The notes beneath the pieces are model-generated. The model had not been told where the DNA came from and did no database searches. It saw only the letters and a program-made list of their open reading frames with translations. A stretch of DNA of 35,142 nucleotides from Lewinellaceae bacterium (GTDB lineage: Bacteria > Bacteroidota > Bacteroidia > Chitinophagales > Saprospiraceae), in assembly GCA_020636255.1 (NCBI GenBank), contig JACJYE010000022.1, forward strand, positions 1 to 35,142. Reading direction: 5' to 3'. Below, piece after piece: positions 32,560 to 35,142 of this stretch. Positions within the stretch are counted from its first letter, which is position 1. Each line of letters starts with the position of its first letter. The position numbers and the translations under genes were made by a program.

Positions 32560-34218
32560 ATGAAAAAGGTCGACAACTTATTACTTACAAGTTTTTTACC
32601 GCCTTTCTTCGTCACCTTCATGATCGCTATGTTCGTGCTGGTGATGCAGGTGTTGTGGTTGTACATCGACGATATCGCCGGCAAGGGCCTTGGGTTTTTC
32701 CTCATTATGGAGCTGCTGGCCTACAAATGCGTGGCGCTTATCCCGATGGCCCTGCCGCTGGCGGTGCTCATCTCGTCGGTCATGGTGCTGGGCAACCTCG
32801 CCGAACGCTACGAATTGTCGAGCTTCAAATCGGCAGGCGTGCCCCTGCTGCGCATCATGCGTACCATGGTCTTCTTTGGCGCATTCACCGTGGGGCTTTC
32901 GTTCTTTTGTTCCAACAACCTCATCCCGGTGGCCAACCTGAAATTCGGCTCCCGCATGTACGACATTCAGCGCCAGAAGCCGGCGCTGCGGCTCGACGCG
33001 GGCATCTTCAACGATGACTTCGACGGCTATGCCATCCATATCGGCAAAAAGGAGCCGGACGGCAAGACCATAGAGGACGTCCTTATCTACGACCATACCG
33101 ACGCCGCGAAGGGCCGCCTGAGCCAGATCCTGGCCCAGCAGGGCGAGATGTTCGCCACCGCCGACGGCCATTACTTTGTGATGAACCTCAAGCATGGCCA
33201 CCAGTATATCGAAACGGAACCTGCCCTTTCGGGCGGCGGGCGCTCTTACCCCTTCGTGCGCACCAATTTCGATAGCTGGACCAAAGTGTTCGACCTGAGC
33301 GAGTTCCAGCTCAACCGCACCAATGAAGAGCTCTTCAAATCGAACCGCAGCATGATGACCAGCGGGCAGCTACGCGAAGCGATCGACTCCCTGAGCCTGA
33401 AGATACTGCGCCGGGAAAAAGGGCTGTCCAACCAGATCAGCGCGTATTTTTACTTTATGTACCCCGATAGCGCTTTTATGGATACGCCGGCCTCAGAAGA
33501 CGATGACGAGCCTGCCGGCCAGCAGCAAACAACCCAGCAGCAGGCTGCTACCGATACCTCCGCTACGGTTGACAAGGCGCCCGAAGCCCCGGCCGATTCG
33601 GGCAAGGCCGAAAAACTGGCCCTGACCAGCGACCGGGCCATTGCCGAATACAATAAACGCAAGGCCACCCAACCACCCAAGCAGATCTTTGAAGGCAGGC
33701 CCATAAAGCAGCTTCGCGAAGAACCCCTGGAGCAGGATACGTCCTTCATACAGCTGTTCAACAAGGTTGAGCAGCGGCGCCTGCTCAACAAAGCAAAGTC
33801 TTATGCACGCAGCATCCACGCCCATTCCGAGTCGGCTACCCACAGCCTGGGCCGCCTGCTGGAGGCGCGCGTCAAGCACATCTACGAGCTGCATACCAAG
33901 TACAGTATGGCCCTGATCTGCCTGATCTTCGTATTCATCGGCGCGCCCATGGGGGCTATCGTGCGCAAAGGAGGCTTCGGTTACCCCATCCTGATATCCA
34001 TTATCTTCTTCATGCTTTTTATCGTGCTGACCATTTTCTGCCGCAAGATCGCCGAAAGCTTCGTGCTGCCGGCCTCCGTAGCGGCCTGGATACCCTGCGG
34101 CATCCTCTTCCCCATCGGCCTCATCCTCACCAGCAGGGCCATGAACGACAGGAAGCTCCTGAACCCGGACCGCATCAACAACTTTTTTGCGAAGGTTTTC
34201 AAACGCCGCTCCGCATGA
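32560..34218 (+). CDS. LptF/LptG (YjgP/YjgQ) family permease
   Basis: The product is 552 residues, longer than the 350-400 usual for this family. The N terminus matches it: M-K-K-V-D-N-L-L-L-T-S-F-L-P-P-F, then membrane segments and an A-L-P-L-A-V-L-I-S-S-V-M-V-L-G-N-L-A motif, with the S-S-F-K-S-A-G-V-P-L-L segment. Membrane spans are at about 15-35, 55-80, 100-120 and three near the C terminus, with a periplasmic part between. Known role: with LptB and LptF it extracts lipopolysaccharide from the inner membrane for export. The extra length is mostly an insert at about residues 305-360, Asp/Glu/Gln/Ala-rich low complexity. Whether it is LptF or LptG is not clear; in Bacteroidota one gene may cover both. 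It overlaps the PAP2 gene by 4 bp (ATGA). Confidence 0.9.
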   Translation: MKKVDNLLLTSFLPPFFVTFMIAMFVLVMQVLWLYIDDIAGKGLGFFLIMELLAYKCVALIPMALPLAVLISSVMVLGNLAERYELSSFKSAGVPLLRIMRTMVFFGAFTVGLSFFCSNNLIPVANLKFGSRMYDIQRQKPALRLDAGIFNDDFDGYAIHIGKKEPDGKTIEDVLIYDHTDAAKGRLSQILAQQGEMFATADGHYFVMNLKHGHQYIETEPALSGGGRSYPFVRTNFDSWTKVFDLSEFQLNRTNEELFKSNRSMMTSGQLREAIDSLSLKILRREKGLSNQISAYFYFMYPDSAFMDTPASEDDDEPAGQQQTTQQQAATDTSATVDKAPEAPADSGKAEKLALTSDRAIAEYNKRKATQPPKQIFEGRPIKQLREEPLEQDTSFIQLFNKVEQRRLLNKAKSYARSIHAHSESATHSLGRLLEARVKHIYELHTKYSMALICLIFVFIGAPMGAIVRKGGFGYPILISIIFFMLFIVLTIFCRKIAESFVLPASVAAWIPCGILFPIGLILTSRAMNDRKLLNPDRINNFFAKVFKRRSA

Positions 34219-34895
34219 AACCCGAACCTTCTCTGAAGCGCCTGCTCGCGGCGAACCGCTGGTACTTTGGGGCCTTTGCCTGTGCTTTGTTGCTGGGAGG
34301 TATCCTGCTGCTTTTCCTGCACAAAGGCGATGAGATCTTCTTCTTCAGCGGCCGCCGGTCTGTACCTGGCGACCTCTTCTTCAAATATTTCACGCGAATG
34401 GGGGAGGAGCCGGCCTACTTTCTGGCCCTGGGCGGGTTGCTCTTTCTGGGCTACCGCCACGCTTTGGCCATTCCCTTCCTGGGGCTCACTGTGAGCGTGT
34501 TGAGCTTCCTGTCCAAAGCTTTTTTTGCCCACGACCGCCCCGCCGCCTTTTTCAAAAAGCTCGGCATCCTCGACCAGCTCCACCTCGTCGATGGGGTGTA
34601 CCTGAACAGCGGCGCCAATAGTTTCCCTTCCGGGCATAGCATGTCGGCCTTTGCACTGTATACTTTTCTGGCGTTATGCCTGCCGCGCAAGCGCTGGGCC
34701 GCTCTGGGCCTGTTCGCCATGGCCCTGCTGGTAGGCCTCTCCCGCATCTATCTGGCCCAGCATTTCTTCGAAGACGTCTACCTGGGCGCCATCATGGGCG
34801 TGCTGATCGCTTTGATGATGTACTACGCTCACTATCGCTCCCAGGCTCCCTGGCTGAACCGCAGCCTGCTGTCAGGCCGTGGGATGGCAGCGTAG
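34215..34895 (+). CDS. PAP2-family phosphatase, membrane
   Basis: The product is 226 residues with about six membrane spans. The acid phosphatase/PAP2 signature is complete: K101-x6-R108-P109, then P138-S139-G140-H141, then S176-R177-x5-H183-x3-D187. His141 and His183 are the catalytic pair that forms and resolves the phospho-enzyme. Substrates of such enzymes include undecaprenyl pyrophosphate, phosphatidic acid and lipid A 1-phosphate. The start codon overlaps the stop of the LptG-family gene (ATGA), so the two are translationally coupled; lipid A or undecaprenyl phosphate handling near LPS export would fit. Confidence 0.93.
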   Translation: MKPEPSLKRLLAANRWYFGAFACALLLGGILLLFLHKGDEIFFFSGRRSVPGDLFFKYFTRMGEEPAYFLALGGLLFLGYRHALAIPFLGLTVSVLSFLSKAFFAHDRPAAFFKKLGILDQLHLVDGVYLNSGANSFPSGHSMSAFALYTFLALCLPRKRWAALGLFAMALLVGLSRIYLAQHFFEDVYLGAIMGVLIALMMYYAHYRSQAPWLNRSLLSGRGMAA

Positions 34896-34910
34896 GGCGG
34901 CCTTTCGGCC

Positions 34911-34924
34911 CAGGGCAATCGCAT
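34911..34924 (-). repeat. Dispersed 14-bp element, copy 2
   Basis: This is the inverted copy of the element at 285-298, lying 15 bp after the PAP2 stop. GGCC sequence precedes it in both places. The remaining flank to 35142 holds no convincing gene; GCAAAG-type low-complexity DNA occurs at about 35096-35125. Confidence 0.4.
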
Positions 34925-35142
34925 ATAAAAAAGCATTCTTTATTTTGCCTAGGCTCCAAAGTAAACATGAATGATCCGGGATTTAGATGTAAACCCCCTC
35001 TGGCAGCCTGGCTTCGATGGTGTTCGCTGAAAGAAGCCCTTGAGGTTGTCTCAGAAGTAAGCTTTGAGGTATTCCCGGCAAATATTGAGCCGCGAAGACG
35101 CAAAGTAGGTTCCCGCAAAGGGCGCTAAGGTTTCACCAAGGG

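Noticed and set aside
34967..35128. 53-codon frame after the PAP2 gene
   Set aside because: Its end is the translation of GCAAAG-type low-complexity DNA, no domain is seen and the frame lacks a start context. It may be a remnant but cannot be supported.

Overview
The window reads as chromosomal DNA of a GC-rich member of the Bacteroidota, most likely a Saprospiria-type marine or sludge bacterium (Lewinella/Haliscomenobacter/Phaeodactylibacter-like). The grounds are a CHU_C/gliding-type C-terminal domain, three DUF4252 proteins, exported proteins with Ala-Gln signal cleavage sites, an effector-associated domain (EAD11-like), Bacteroidota-type -7 boxes (TAnnTTTG) and little Shine-Dalgarno signal. 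The genus is inference. I see no rRNA, tRNA, CRISPR array, phage or integrative-element backbone.

Positions 1-23030 are dominated by a family of exported WD40-caspase fusion proteases, all on the minus strand: four full-length paralogues (A 348-3986, B 9628-13197, C 14959-18612, D 18627-21770) and one internally deleted relic (E 21879-22481). A, B and C each carry about 14 WD40-like repeats, enough for two seven-bladed propellers; D has about ten degenerate ones. All four then have a conserved linker, a peptidase C14 (caspase-like) domain with an intact His/Cys dyad exactly 59 residues apart, and a conserved C-terminal domain of about 110 residues. Two paralogous small secreted proteins (4277-4747 and 22525-23028) each lie just upstream of a family member, so a two-gene module seems to have been duplicated. 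Divergent from the first module is a membrane protein with an N-terminal EAD11-like adaptor domain, one transmembrane segment and an outer beta-rich domain, which could link the exported proteases to cytoplasmic signalling.

Set into this cluster are unrelated genes: a convergent/divergent DUF2264 and GH88 pair (polysaccharide breakdown), an AAA_14/DUF4143 ATPase whose promoter is overlapped by a perfect inverted repeat, and an AT-richer gene for a surface protein with a CHU_C domain.

From 23.1 to 24.6 kb there is a REP-associated tyrosine transposase (RAYT) gene. It has a 34-bp perfect palindrome upstream and REP-like repeats translated in frame inside its own coding region. A YceI-family gene follows.

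Positions 24.7-35.1 kb look like ordinary genome: a large VPS10/BNR-repeat exported protein, an AraC regulator divergent from a cupin gene, an ECF sigma factor - membrane protein - three DUF4252 genes cluster with a probable sigma-dependent autoregulatory promoter, and an LptG-family permease overlapping a PAP2 phosphatase. A 58-bp perfect palindrome separates two of the DUF4252 genes.
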